A stretch of 64,000 nt of DNA, from contig JAHHGV010000007.1 in NCBI GenBank assembly GCA_019359695.1, positions 1-64,000 on the forward strand, read 5' to 3'. Shown piece by piece: positions 17,653 through 27,101 of this stretch. Both the position numbers and the translations under genes were made by a program. The notes beneath the pieces are model-generated. The model did no database searches, was not told the origin of the DNA, and worked only from the letters and a program-made list of their open reading frames with translations. Source of the stretch: Brasilonema angustatum HA4187-MV1. Lineage in GTDB: Bacteria > Cyanobacteriota > Cyanobacteriia > Cyanobacteriales > Nostocaceae. Position 1 is the stretch's first letter. Each line of letters starts with the position of its first letter.

Positions 17653-18840
17653 TCAATTTTTGATCGGTTCTAAATTATTTTGAGCTTCTCCAAGATTAGT
17701 TTGGAGTTGCACCGGATAATAGGTGAATAGATTAATCTGCTCTTTTTCCAGTAGAGTCAGTATCGCTAGGTTGATTTTTTCGATGGTATCAAAGTATAAT
17801 CTAGGATTACCATTAGTATTAGCAAAAACCCTAATTTTAATGATACGAGAATTTTGATTTAGTTCGCTAAAGTAGATAAAAAACTTTTCAGTCAATATAT
17901 CAATTGACTGAGGAATTTCCCGAAGACCGACACAAACTTTTTCGGTTTGTTCTGCCGAAATACCATCAATTTTTAGGGTTAAGTTAATACCTATTGAATT
18001 ATCATTTCCTATCGGTTGGAACCAATTTTCAACGACTCCATTAATCATTTTAGAATTGGGCACTTTTTGGATAGTGTTTCTGGTCAGTATACGAAGGGTT
18101 GTACTTCGCAGTCCAACATTTTCCACTTTAATTAGACCCTCTACTCCATGCATCGTCACTTGGTCACCGGGTCGAAACAGGTTATCTACGTAGATAATGA
18201 CAGTACAACATAAGTCATAGAACAGGTCTTTAAGTAACAAACCGATGGCAACACCCGCTCCACCAAGCAGACCGATCAGTGCCCCTGCCGATGCACCCAA
18301 AAACACCTCACTTGCTTTAAGTAAGATGATCACGATCGCCAGCACCTGAAACAATTTCGGCAAATAGGGCACGAGCAAATCGTCTAACTCGGTTTCAGTT
18401 GAGAGCGTCCATTGTTTAAGCACCTCTCCCAACACAGGAGCGGCACGGTAAACAATAAAGGCGAAGGTAGCGTAAGCACCAAACCTGAGAATCCCTTCTA
18501 CTTGTTTGTTCAATTCTGGGCTGAAATTTTCTGCCAGAATTAGCTGCACTATCCAGAGTCCACCGATAACAATCAGCCAGTTTAAAGGTTGTTTGATAAC
18601 CTTGACCAACTCATCGTCAAAGGTGGTCTGTGTTCCGCTCGTCAGATGCTCGATTCTACGAATGATAATTTCGGAGAAAACTTGTTTTAACGCCAGGGTA
18701 AGTATGAGGACAATAACGCTCAGAACTATTTTGAACAGCGGTATATGTATATTGAGGATAGAGATGTCTGCACTAGAAATGAGTTTCCAAACATCAGAAC
18801 CAGCAAGAGCTTCTATAGATGATATTGCAAAAGTTTTCAT
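17653..18840 (-). CDS. MscS-family mechanosensitive ion channel
   Basis: The 395-residue membrane protein has four to five hydrophobic segments (about aa 30-55, 88-108, 120-140, 165-185, 190-215). The pore-lining helix is rich in Ala and Gly (GASAGALIGLLGGAGVAIGLLLKDL). The MscS beta domain then shows NLFRPGDQVTMHGVEGLIKVENVGLRST and VPNSKMINGVVENW. A C-terminal alpha/beta region follows. It should gate on membrane tension and release small osmolytes. ATG start at 18840. The next minus-strand gene ends its upstream region 91 bp away. Confidence 0.9.
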   Translation of the reverse strand: MKTFAISSIEALAGSDVWKLISSADISILNIHIPLFKIVLSVIVLILTLALKQVFSEIIIRRIEHLTSGTQTTFDDELVKVIKQPLNWLIVIGGLWIVQLILAENFSPELNKQVEGILRFGAYATFAFIVYRAAPVLGEVLKQWTLSTETELDDLLVPYLPKLFQVLAIVIILLKASEVFLGASAGALIGLLGGAGVAIGLLLKDLFYDLCCTVIIYVDNLFRPGDQVTMHGVEGLIKVENVGLRSTTLRILTRNTIQKVPNSKMINGVVENWFQPIGNDNSIGINLTLKIDGISAEQTEKVCVGLREIPQSIDILTEKFFIYFSELNQNSRIIKIRVFANTNGNPRLYFDTIEKINLAILTLLEKEQINLFTYYPVQLQTNLGEAQNNLEPIKN

Positions 18841-18931
18841 GGTTATCTAATGTGATACTTACAAAATTCGTAGGGTACATTAGCCTAGGGCATAACACAC
18901 CTTACGTAGCAGTTTGCCCAACCTCGCTTTC

Positions 18932-20965
18932 TTATGTTGTTACTGGGGATGCAGCAGCAGAGACAACGTTAAGGTTAGCAACCAACCCGTAGGTTGATAC
19001 ATAATCTTCTAACTCTTGCAAATCAACTGTGCCATTTTTATCGGAGTCAAGAGTCGCAAAAAGATAATCAGTTACGTATCTCCTGACATCATCAGAGCTA
19101 CGTTCACCTGTTGTCATATCTTCTATTCGCCCTAAAAGCTCCATAATCTCGTCTTTATCGAGTGCATTGCTTCCATCCGTATCCAATTGATGGAAAAGTT
19201 TTCTCACATCTTCTGTAGCCATTCTCGAAGAACGCAGTGTTTCTCGCAATAATTCATTACCAAATGAATTCATAAACAAGATCTGCTCGACGAGTGGTAT
19301 GCAGAAGAACCCCAGTGCTGCCCAAAAAATTGCATAACTTACTGCGTAAGGATTTGCAGTTGAACTAACTCCGAGGAATAAAGCAGCCCAAAGGAAAAAG
19401 TTGGGATTAACAAGCAGGATATAAGCATCCTGAGCTTCTGCCTTGATCAACTTGCCTTTTGTAAACACTGAAGTTAATACAGCAAAGACGCGGATGAAGA
19501 TAAAGACTAATGTTGCCACTGCCAGTTGTTGCAGACAAGCTAGCGAGCGGTTCGCATCTGTTGAGAAATATAAATCGCTTAGGAATGTTGATGGAGTAAA
19601 TTGAAAACCACTTGCTAAAGCCATAAATGCGACAGCAAGCACTCCAATAAATTTCCAGTTCTTACTATGGTGGTTTGATTCAACAGGAGATTTGTCACGC
19701 CAAAACTGGGCTAAAGCTCCCGGTATTGCCAAACCAACAATTAGAATCACACCGAAAAATATCAGGCTTGAGGTGTTAATTGGTAATTGTTTTGCCAAAC
19801 CAAATGTAACAATCAGTGCCACTGGAGCGATGATTGATAACGTCCTTGATAAGATAGCCGAGGGATAAAGATTACCGCCCCAGAGTATTGATAAAACTGG
19901 GGAAGTAAGGGCGGGTGGAACCATCCAAAAAAGCACCCACATAACTTTGTACAAATCGCCGGGGCTTTGATACAAGATTCCAGAAAATATTAAAAGTAGC
20001 CCAACTACCCATCTGACCAACATCCAGGCGTAGACTATATACTTCACAGTTGAAGTTACTTTACGTTTACTTGCTGCAAAGTCAATGTCCAAGTAGGTAT
20101 AAAACGTCGAAGCTGCCAGACAGACAACGATGATCCCTCGAAATAGTTCTGAGGGAATGCCTCCGACGGAGGCGCTTACTGCCCTAACCAAGCATCCCAA
20201 TAAGAAAGCAGCCGCATAAAGCAAAATTGCCCACATAATTGACAGATCGTTGATCTGTTTACGCACCGAAGCTGCACCGCCAGATTCCTTGCCGCGAAAC
20301 TTGACTAGCTCCTCACCACTAAGAGCTTTACCATTAGGGAGTTTCAGATGTTTATAATCAGTGGGTGGTAAATCGCTTAAATAAAGTGCTAAAGGCTCCA
20401 ATACATATTGGTGGCACACTACTAAAACAGTTTCGCCCCTCCTCAAGTGCGGTACAACCCGCTCCTCGTAGAAAGAAGCAGCGCGTCCGTAAACTTGTGC
20501 AATCTTCTCGCCAGCCGGAGGGGCTTCGTTATGGGAATGCAACATTTCCTCGAAGCCTTCGTAGCCCAAAGCAAGACGCAGCAGATTTAGGTTACGTCCG
20601 GCAAAAATGCCAAAGGATTTCTCGCTAATTCGATGGTCGATTTCAACAGGGATATCGGGTGACTTCAGCGCCTGACTTTCAGCAAGGGCTATTTCGCAAG
20701 TTTGCCGCGCCCGTCTCATGTGAGAGACATATACTGCATCAAACTTCACACCTTTTTTCTTAATATCAACACCTGCACGGCGTGCCTGTAACCTCCCAAA
20801 TGCTGTGAGGTCAACATCCAGTACTCCTGCAAAAATGTTACGTTCGTTGCTTGTGCTTTCACCATGCCGAATAAAGTAGGCACGTCCTGGATAATCATCC
20901 TTTTGTGCTACTTTGTCAGACCCATTTGAAGACAGACTAGTAGTAGAATTATTAGTTTTTTCCAT
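18932..20965 (-). CDS. Histidine phosphatase / polytopic membrane / EF-hand fusion protein
   Basis: The 677-residue product has three parts. Aa 25-215 are a phosphoglycerate-mutase-like histidine phosphatase with the catalytic FIRHGES (His34) and later VCHQYVLEP. Aa 245-575 contain about ten hydrophobic segments, with PPALTSPVLSILWGG reminiscent of transporter-like motifs, though no family is secure. Aa 590-665 form a pair of EF-hands with Ca-binding loops DTDGSNALDKDE and DSDKNGTVDLQE. The order suggests a cytosolic phosphatase tied to a membrane domain and regulated by calcium. ATG start at 20965; no frameshift. Substrate unknown. Confidence 0.8.
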   Translation of the reverse strand: MEKTNNSTTSLSSNGSDKVAQKDDYPGRAYFIRHGESTSNERNIFAGVLDVDLTAFGRLQARRAGVDIKKKGVKFDAVYVSHMRRARQTCEIALAESQALKSPDIPVEIDHRISEKSFGIFAGRNLNLLRLALGYEGFEEMLHSHNEAPPAGEKIAQVYGRAASFYEERVVPHLRRGETVLVVCHQYVLEPLALYLSDLPPTDYKHLKLPNGKALSGEELVKFRGKESGGAASVRKQINDLSIMWAILLYAAAFLLGCLVRAVSASVGGIPSELFRGIIVVCLAASTFYTYLDIDFAASKRKVTSTVKYIVYAWMLVRWVVGLLLIFSGILYQSPGDLYKVMWVLFWMVPPALTSPVLSILWGGNLYPSAILSRTLSIIAPVALIVTFGLAKQLPINTSSLIFFGVILIVGLAIPGALAQFWRDKSPVESNHHSKNWKFIGVLAVAFMALASGFQFTPSTFLSDLYFSTDANRSLACLQQLAVATLVFIFIRVFAVLTSVFTKGKLIKAEAQDAYILLVNPNFFLWAALFLGVSSTANPYAVSYAIFWAALGFFCIPLVEQILFMNSFGNELLRETLRSSRMATEDVRKLFHQLDTDGSNALDKDEIMELLGRIEDMTTGERSSDDVRRYVTDYLFATLDSDKNGTVDLQELEDYVSTYGLVANLNVVSAAASPVTT

Positions 20966-21461
20966 AAATCACATTTCATAAATCAGGTTTATTTTAAAAT
21001 GAAACTATTGGTAACTATATAAATTTAGAATTAAGTTATATTAAGATATCTAGCAAATATATCAGGTAAAAAAGTGGTACAAATTCTCAACTTATTCTCA
21101 TACCAAAAGTCGAATTTCAAAAATTAAACCTCCAAAAGGTTCCTTAAATCGTGAAGACAAACAGAGATTCCAAAAAGCGGGACAGCTACAGTCATTCGTG
21201 TTTTGTCAACCGGTAAAAAATCCTCTGCTACCAGCTAAAGTTAAGGTTCCTGTTATCGGGTGGGTTAAGTTTCGTTAATCACGAAATACTCCGTTAGATG
21301 CCGTTTTCTCATTTGTTGCACCTAACCGTAGAAAACCGTACAAGCTAAAAAGATGCAACGGTAAGCTACATTATCCCAACCCCTGATTGAAAATCAGGGA
21401 TTTTTACTGATTGGAATCCAAATTATTGTGTCGCAAACTATCCCCCAATTGACTTGCTTTC
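20966..21461. other. Intergenic region upstream of the phosphatase fusion and LysR gene
   Basis: About 500 bp, AT-rich near the phosphatase start. No ORF, terminator-like hairpin or repeat stands out until the duplicated LysR leader begins at 21462. Confidence 0.4.
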
Positions 21462-21554
21462 AAAAAACATATTGATAGTAAACAATTCATGATTCTTTGT
21501 CAAATGCACCACATCAATAGTATGTATGCATGAAATAGATTTGTCCCAACTCGA
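21462..21554 (+). pseudogene. Duplicated promoter and first codons of the downstream LysR gene
   Basis: This 93-bp stretch repeats 21614-21704 with scattered differences, including AACATAYTGATAGTAAA and the exact run TATGCATGAAATAGATTTG plus CCCAACTCGA. It encodes the same first ten residues, MHEIDLSQLD, then diverges and soon stops. It is a 5' fragment left by a tandem duplication. Confidence 0.75.
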
Positions 21555-21675
21555 TATCCTCATCAACTGTACTGGCTCACCTACACCTGTCCCAAAGGGA
21601 TTCGGTTATTTCTTAAGAAACATACTGATAGTAAATAATTGAGTATTTTCTAAATGCATGATATCAATAATAAGT

Positions 21676-22614
21676 ATGCATGAAATAGATTTGTCCCAAC
21701 TCGACCTTAATCTTCTACTGGTGTTATATGCCTTGCTGCAAGAACGTAACGTCACGAATGCTGGAAAAAAAATTGGTTTGAGTCAATCGGCTACCAGTCA
21801 CGCACTTCAACGATTACGTCAAGTGTTCAATGATCCACTACTTGTACGGTCAAAAAAAGACATGCTTCTTACACCATGTGGTCTTTCTCTACTTGAACCA
21901 CTAGAGAAAATTTTGTTAAATATCGAGCAGCTAATTCAACCAACCGTTTTTGAACCTAAAACAGCACTAGGTACAATCGGGCTAGCTGTATCAGATTACG
22001 CAACCGTTTTGATTCTTCCTATGGTTTTGAAGGAAATTTCTCAGCAGGCTCCTCAACTGAATATCGAATGCCATATTTGGCGTGGTGAGACATTAGATAA
22101 CTTACGAAATGGAGCCATCAATCTAGGCTTAGGAGTTCCTAAGCTACCGGAAACTGAGGAGTTTAAATCCCAAAAGTTATTTGTAGAAGATTTTGTGTGT
22201 ATCGTTCGGGCTGACCATCCTATCACTCAAACGGATCTTACAGTTGAATCTTATCTTGCTTTGCCACACGGGTCGGTCACGCCTATAAACGTAATCCCGA
22301 TTAAAGGCCATCTGGATAATGTGTTCTCAAACTTAGGCGTAAAGCGTCGAGTGATGTTGAAGACACCACATTTTCTCTCGGTTCCTATGATTGCGGAACA
22401 GACTGATCTGATTTTTACCTTGCCTCGTCGAATTGCAATGCAGTTTGCTCAATATACAAACGTTGCTATACTTGAGCCACCGATTGAACTTGGTCAGTAC
22501 GATTATCTTATGATTTGGCATCAGCGTTATCATGAGGATCCGCTACATATTTGGCTACGCTCACTAATAGTGTCCCAAACCCAGGACTTTGAAACTAAGA
22601 GCAAAAATTATTAA
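21676..22614 (+). CDS. LysR-family transcriptional regulator (NodD/NahR-like)
   Basis: The 312-residue regulator has an N-terminal winged helix-turn-helix at about aa 6-65 (LDLNLLLVLYALLQERNVTNAG, SQSATSHALQRLRQ, DPLLVR) and a periplasmic-binding-like effector domain from about aa 88. The start LxQLDLNLL is typical of the NodD/NahR/LeuO side of the family. Two ATGs are possible, 21658 and 21676. I prefer 21676 because the decayed upstream copy preserves exactly this ATG and the next ten codons but not the longer reading. No adjacent co-regulated operon is evident; the ligand is unknown. Confidence 0.88.
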   Translation: MHEIDLSQLDLNLLLVLYALLQERNVTNAGKKIGLSQSATSHALQRLRQVFNDPLLVRSKKDMLLTPCGLSLLEPLEKILLNIEQLIQPTVFEPKTALGTIGLAVSDYATVLILPMVLKEISQQAPQLNIECHIWRGETLDNLRNGAINLGLGVPKLPETEEFKSQKLFVEDFVCIVRADHPITQTDLTVESYLALPHGSVTPINVIPIKGHLDNVFSNLGVKRRVMLKTPHFLSVPMIAEQTDLIFTLPRRIAMQFAQYTNVAILEPPIELGQYDYLMIWHQRYHEDPLHIWLRSLIVSQTQDFETKSKNY

Positions 22615-22667
22615 GCAAAAAAATATTTTATTTATACTTTTTTCTGATAACATAGTCAAAAATGGAT

Positions 22668-23900
22668 CTACCCACTGCTAATCTTTAGTGATAAACCAAG
22701 TAGCTGACGCGATCGCTCATCATACATTGCCTCTGTCTTATTGTTGGCAGCTTCGATTTGAACGGCATTCATATTAACCGCATCCCTCAAATCAGCACCC
22801 CTGAGGTCAGCACCTGCTAAGTTCGCATTCAGTAGGTTGGCATTTTTCAGTCTGGCACCCGACAGATTGGCATTTAGCAAATTAGTTTTTTCTAGCTTGG
22901 CACCTCCTAGGTCAGCGTTCACCAAGCTAGCGTTTTCCAGCCTAGCACCCGACAGGTTAGCATTTGCCAGTCGGGCGCTCCTCAGGTTGGCATTTTCCAG
23001 TCTGGCACCCGACAGATTGGCATTTTCCAGTATGGTACTCCTCAGGTTGGCATTCAGCAACTTGGCGCCCATTAGATTCGTATTCTTTAAGTTCGCTTCC
23101 CTCAAATCGACATTTTCCAGCTTGATCCCCGCTAAGTTGGCATTCAGCAAGTTGGCCTTCTCTAGCTTGGCACCTCTAAGATCGGAATCACTCAGATCCG
23201 CATTCTCTAAATCAGCACCTCTGAGGTCGGTATCTTCTAAATTGATACCTGCCATATCAGCATTCCTAAAATCAGCATCGCTGAGGTTCAACTTACTCAT
23301 CAGTTCTGCGTCAATTAAGAAGCGCACCACATTGCCTTTGCGCTCTCTGTCTTCTCCTAGCCGCCGCAATATTGATAAAGTCCTGGCACGGATCACATTC
23401 AGAGCGACTTCTTGTACCGGATCATCCTTACTTAAAATAGACAATTTTTTGTCAAGCAATAATTCTGCCAAGCGATCAAAATAAGCTTGTAAAGCTTCTT
23501 CACATAGATTAATATTAGCTATCTCTTTGTCCAGTTCTGCTTGCTCCTCAGCCCGTTTTTCTTGCTGCTGCTGAAACAAAGCTCCCAAAACCGTCAGCGA
23601 AAATGGGACGATCAATGTATTTACCCATTCTATAAGTGTCGCCCCCGATTCAGGCTCTTTAGTAGTGATGCGCTTGATAGTTGTAATTTCTCCATTTTTT
23701 TCTATAGTTTCTGTGACGATTGATACATCTGGTTCTGAACTAAGTCCAGTCCAGTCTGCCCATACCCAAGCTCCTTTTTGAATGGTTAAGGGTGGAAAAA
23801 CTACCAAAATTGCGGCAACAACAAGAATAGAAATAACCCCAATCAACAATTTATTTGGAGTCAACCAAGCAAGCTTTTTTGTTAAGCTTGTCAAATCCAT
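22668..23900 (-). CDS. Membrane-anchored pentapeptide-repeat protein
   Basis: The 410-residue protein has a transmembrane helix at about aa 18-36, a second hydrophobic stretch around aa 88-108, a charged coiled-coil-like linker (QQQQEKRAEEQAELDKE) and about 38 pentapeptide repeats A(D/N)Lxx from aa 205 to 385. The pentapeptide part forms a right-handed beta-helix; cyanobacteria have many of these, most without known function. ATG start at 23900. The long open frame on the opposite strand is a by-product of the repeats. Confidence 0.88.
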   Translation of the reverse strand: MDLTSLTKKLAWLTPNKLLIGVISILVVAAILVVFPPLTIQKGAWVWADWTGLSSEPDVSIVTETIEKNGEITTIKRITTKEPESGATLIEWVNTLIVPFSLTVLGALFQQQQEKRAEEQAELDKEIANINLCEEALQAYFDRLAELLLDKKLSILSKDDPVQEVALNVIRARTLSILRRLGEDRERKGNVVRFLIDAELMSKLNLSDADFRNADMAGINLEDTDLRGADLENADLSDSDLRGAKLEKANLLNANLAGIKLENVDLREANLKNTNLMGAKLLNANLRSTILENANLSGARLENANLRSARLANANLSGARLENASLVNADLGGAKLEKTNLLNANLSGARLKNANLLNANLAGADLRGADLRDAVNMNAVQIEAANNKTEAMYDERSRQLLGLSLKISSG

Positions 23901-23965
23901 ACTAAACTATTCTCCCTTAATTTCTGATATTGTAACCGTTCGAGTGGGTCTAGAAGAGCTATAAA

Positions 23966-24137
23966 ATTCAGAAGGCAGAAGGCACCCACGCTTAAAAACG
24001 TGGGATTGAAACAAGGATGCTTTATACCTCTTGGTACTCTCCGCTCAGTATAATTCTTTTAAAGTGGGCAATGACCCACAACTAAAGTTGTATTGATATT
24101 TCTTTCCTTCTGCCCTCTGCCTTCTACTTGGTGCCTT
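23966..24137. repeat. Inverted dispersed repeat with CAGAAGGCAGAAGGCACC arms
   Basis: The left arm CAGAAGGCAGAAGGCACC (near 23970) is mirrored by GGTGCC-adjacent CTTCTGCCCTCTGCCTTCTA around 24110-24137. Inside is the hairpin CCCACGCTTAAAAACGTGGG followed by ATTGAAAC. Non-coding; a palindromic repeat rather than a CRISPR. The rest of 23901-24506 shows no gene. Confidence 0.55.
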
Positions 24138-24506
24138 TCTTGGTAAGCTGTTTAAGACATCATTCTCAGCTTGATTCGTAAAAAAATTAAAGTCGGAAAA
24201 GTAGGAGAATTTTTTTGATAAATTAGTTAAATCTCCGGTATTCATCCGTTGAGATGGTTTAGATGATGGTACCTGAAAGAACTTGAGTTATAATTGTGGT
24301 CGATATAGATCTACTTAAGTGTACCAAAAGTAGCAATTTAAAAATTTACTATTATAGACCTTGCAAGTATAGGTAGGGTATGGGCATGTCTGTCGTGTTG
24401 CCAAAATTTATGGGAAGAGAGTTTGATTTTCTTTAGTTAAGACTTTCAAATTCTCATATTTTATATATTTACAAAATGAATATTATATGCATTTTAAAAA
24501 TATCTT

Positions 24507-27047
24507 GTGGAAACAATTCCTAACACTGATTTTAGACTCATGAAAGAAGGCCATGTAGACCGTCGTACTCAACCGAAAAATTGGCTCACTCAGCTCAGTG
24601 TTCGCACTAAGCTCATCGTTATGCTGCTGGTGGTCAGCTTCTGCTCAGTGATAGCAAGTACAAACATTTGCGCTAATGCTGGTAAGGAAATTCTGTCGGA
24701 AAAGGTGTTCAATCAGTTAACCACTGTACGGGCTACCCACGCGCAACAGTTCCAGCAGTACTCCAAGTTGCTGGTTGACCACGTCGAGACCCTTAGTGAG
24801 AACGCAATGTTTATCAGCGCGATGAAGGAGTTCAAGCAAGCGTTTGATAAACTAGCTACGGTAAACGTGCCCAAGGCATATGATGACAAACTGGAGCAGT
24901 TCTACAGTAAGGAGTTTATTCCCCGTCTTAAACAGAAGATGGAAGCTGCACCGCAGCCCGAAACTTTTCTGCCCACAACTACAGCCGCCCGCTACATTCA
25001 GTATCACTACATTGCCAATAACCCCTATCCCATTGGTGAGAAATATAAGCTAGTAGACCCCAAAGATGGTAGTGAATATAGCCGCTACAAAGCTCAATAC
25101 ACAGAGAATTTTCATAATATCATTGAGCGCTTTGGGTACTACGATATTTTTCTGATTGATATGCAAGGAAATATCGTTTATACGCTCTTTAACGAAACCG
25201 ATTTGGCTACTAACCTGCTGTTGAGTCCCGCCGATGACAATAATTTGAGTCAAGCGTTTCGAGATTGTCGCCGCTCTAATAGCAAAGGGTTGGTCAAAAT
25301 CGTTGATTTCCAACCCTACCTCAGATCCTACAATATGCCGTCGGCATTTGTGGCTGCCCCGATTTTTGAGGGAGCGCAGATGATTGGCGTGTTGGCGTTC
25401 CAGACGCCAACTAGTCGAATTAATGACCTCTTTAACCATGCTAAGAAGTGGAGAGAACACGGATTAGGGGAAACAGGAGAAGTCTATTTGGTAGGACCAG
25501 ACCTGTTATTGAGAACAGACTCTCGGTTTTTGGTTGAAGACCCAGACAAGTTCGCTCAAACGCTGCGTAACAACGGACTGCCTGAAGCAACCATCAAGAA
25601 AATCCGCGATTATAAGACAACAATTCTGCTTCAGCCCACTCAAAATGAAGGGATAAAACAGGCATTTCGGGGTAAGACGATGACAATGCGTAGCAGAGAC
25701 TACCGGGGTATTGAAGTGTTGGGAGCCTATGCTCCGATAGAATTTGCTGGCTTGCAATGGGTAATCGCCGCCAAAATGGATGTCGCTGAAGCCTTTGCAT
25801 CCATCAGTCACTTTGAACGAAAAGTCCTTGTTGCTGCTGCTTTAATCATGGTAATTGTCACCTTAGTAGCGATGTGGATAACGCGGGTTTTTGTCAAGCC
25901 GATTGAGCGCCTAATTGCCACAACGCAGAAAGTGGAAGCCGGCAGTGAAAGTGCGATGGTAGTGTCGGGAACGCGGGATGAATTTCACGATCTAGCGACG
26001 GAGTTCAACAAGACGGTGTATAGCTTTCGCCACCAAATTCGAGAACGTGAACACCGCCTTGCTGAGAGTGATACCTTGATTACGCAACTCTTACCGCTAC
26101 ATATTGCTAACCGCCTCAAAGCCGGAGCGGGTGTGATTGCCGACCCGATGCCCAACGTCACAGTTATGTTCACCGATTTACATCGCTTCACGCGGCTTTC
26201 TCAGATCATGAGTGGCGAGCAGATTGTGTATCTCCTAGATGAATTAGTGGATGCGTTTGACGATTTGGTAGATAAATATGGTCTGGAGAAGATCAAAACC
26301 ATTGGTGATGGCTATATGGCAGCCTGTGGCTTGTCTATGCCTCACCTCGACAGCGACAAGCGGGCGATTGATTGTGCGCTGGAAATGATCGCGCACGTTC
26401 GCCGCTTCAACAATGAGCGAGGTTTGGATCTCGATTTGCGAGTTGGTATCAACACTGGCGAAGTGATAGCGGGTGCGGTTGGGAAAACTCGGTATGCTTA
26501 CGATATCTGGGGTGAAACCGTGAATATTGCCTATCGGTTAAAGTCTGCTGCCCCACCTGGAGGAATCCTAGTTTCTGCAACTATCCATGAACGTCTCGTT
26601 GACATGTATGAGTTTGAGCCGTCTCGACCGATCGCAGAACCTGATAAGGAAGCACTAGAGGCTTGGCTATTGCGAAGTGAGCGCAAAGTTGTTGCCGAAA
26701 AGGAAAAAGAGCGTGTTTCTAATGGGACTGGCACGGCAACTAAAGCTACTAGGCGAACAGAGGCTAACCGTTTGGGTCAGGTGAGAGATGAGATGGGTAA
26801 CAAGGGCGAGGCGGTGGACAGATCTAAGCTGGATCATTCTTTGAGCCGTACCGTCATCCAAGCGGAATCTGGGAATGGAGCCAAACGAGAATTTAGTGAC
26901 AAGTTGTTGAATTCAGCTAATGAACAACTAGGAAATACTCGTGTTCAACCAGCATGGCGAAATGGTAAACAAGACATAGCGGATCGCCGCGTCAATGACT
27001 CTCTCAAAAAGAAATTGAGCATCTGGAATCGACTTTGGAAGCGGTAA
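24507..27047 (+). CDS. Membrane adenylate cyclase: Cache-type sensor, HAMP, class III catalytic domain
   Basis: The 846-residue protein makes cAMP. Transmembrane helices at about aa 35-55 and 438-458 bracket a large extracytoplasmic dCache-like sensor (GLGETGEVYLVGPDLLLRTDSR). A HAMP follows (aa 455-510). The class III cyclase domain is at about aa 545-725 with both metal Asp (MFTDLHRF, IGDGYMA), a substrate-specifying Lys (EKIKTIGDG) and Asp (YDIWGETVNIAYR), so ATP rather than GTP is the predicted substrate. The tail of about 110 residues is basic and disordered. The start is GTG at 24507 or ATG at 24540; neither has a clear ribosome site. The next gene, 54 bp downstream, binds cyclic nucleotides. 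Confidence 0.9.
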   Translation: METIPNTDFRLMKEGHVDRRTQPKNWLTQLSVRTKLIVMLLVVSFCSVIASTNICANAGKEILSEKVFNQLTTVRATHAQQFQQYSKLLVDHVETLSENAMFISAMKEFKQAFDKLATVNVPKAYDDKLEQFYSKEFIPRLKQKMEAAPQPETFLPTTTAARYIQYHYIANNPYPIGEKYKLVDPKDGSEYSRYKAQYTENFHNIIERFGYYDIFLIDMQGNIVYTLFNETDLATNLLLSPADDNNLSQAFRDCRRSNSKGLVKIVDFQPYLRSYNMPSAFVAAPIFEGAQMIGVLAFQTPTSRINDLFNHAKKWREHGLGETGEVYLVGPDLLLRTDSRFLVEDPDKFAQTLRNNGLPEATIKKIRDYKTTILLQPTQNEGIKQAFRGKTMTMRSRDYRGIEVLGAYAPIEFAGLQWVIAAKMDVAEAFASISHFERKVLVAAALIMVIVTLVAMWITRVFVKPIERLIATTQKVEAGSESAMVVSGTRDEFHDLATEFNKTVYSFRHQIREREHRLAESDTLITQLLPLHIANRLKAGAGVIADPMPNVTVMFTDLHRFTRLSQIMSGEQIVYLLDELVDAFDDLVDKYGLEKIKTIGDGYMAACGLSMPHLDSDKRAIDCALEMIAHVRRFNNERGLDLDLRVGINTGEVIAGAVGKTRYAYDIWGETVNIAYRLKSAAPPGGILVSATIHERLVDMYEFEPSRPIAEPDKEALEAWLLRSERKVVAEKEKERVSNGTGTATKATRRTEANRLGQVRDEMGNKGEAVDRSKLDHSLSRTVIQAESGNGAKREFSDKLLNSANEQLGNTRVQPAWRNGKQDIADRRVNDSLKKKLSIWNRLWKR

Positions 27048-27101
27048 TTTGTACGGACGACTTGGAGACAACTGACCCCTGTGTGCACGTGGAACTGTTT
27101 G

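Noticed and set aside
19500-20200. BASS or AEC-type transporter identity for the membrane part of the phosphatase fusion
   Set aside because: Only a short resemblance around PPALTSPVLSILWGG; not enough to name a family.
22837-23484. 215-codon open frame opposite the pentapeptide-repeat gene
   Set aside because: Antisense by-product of a strongly periodic coding sequence; composition (Ser/Leu/Ala repeats) mirrors the pentapeptides.
23982-24014. CCCACGCTTAAAAACGTGGG followed by ATTGAAAC, resembling a CRISPR repeat end
   Set aside because: Only one copy, no regular spacing, and it sits inside a larger inverted dispersed repeat.
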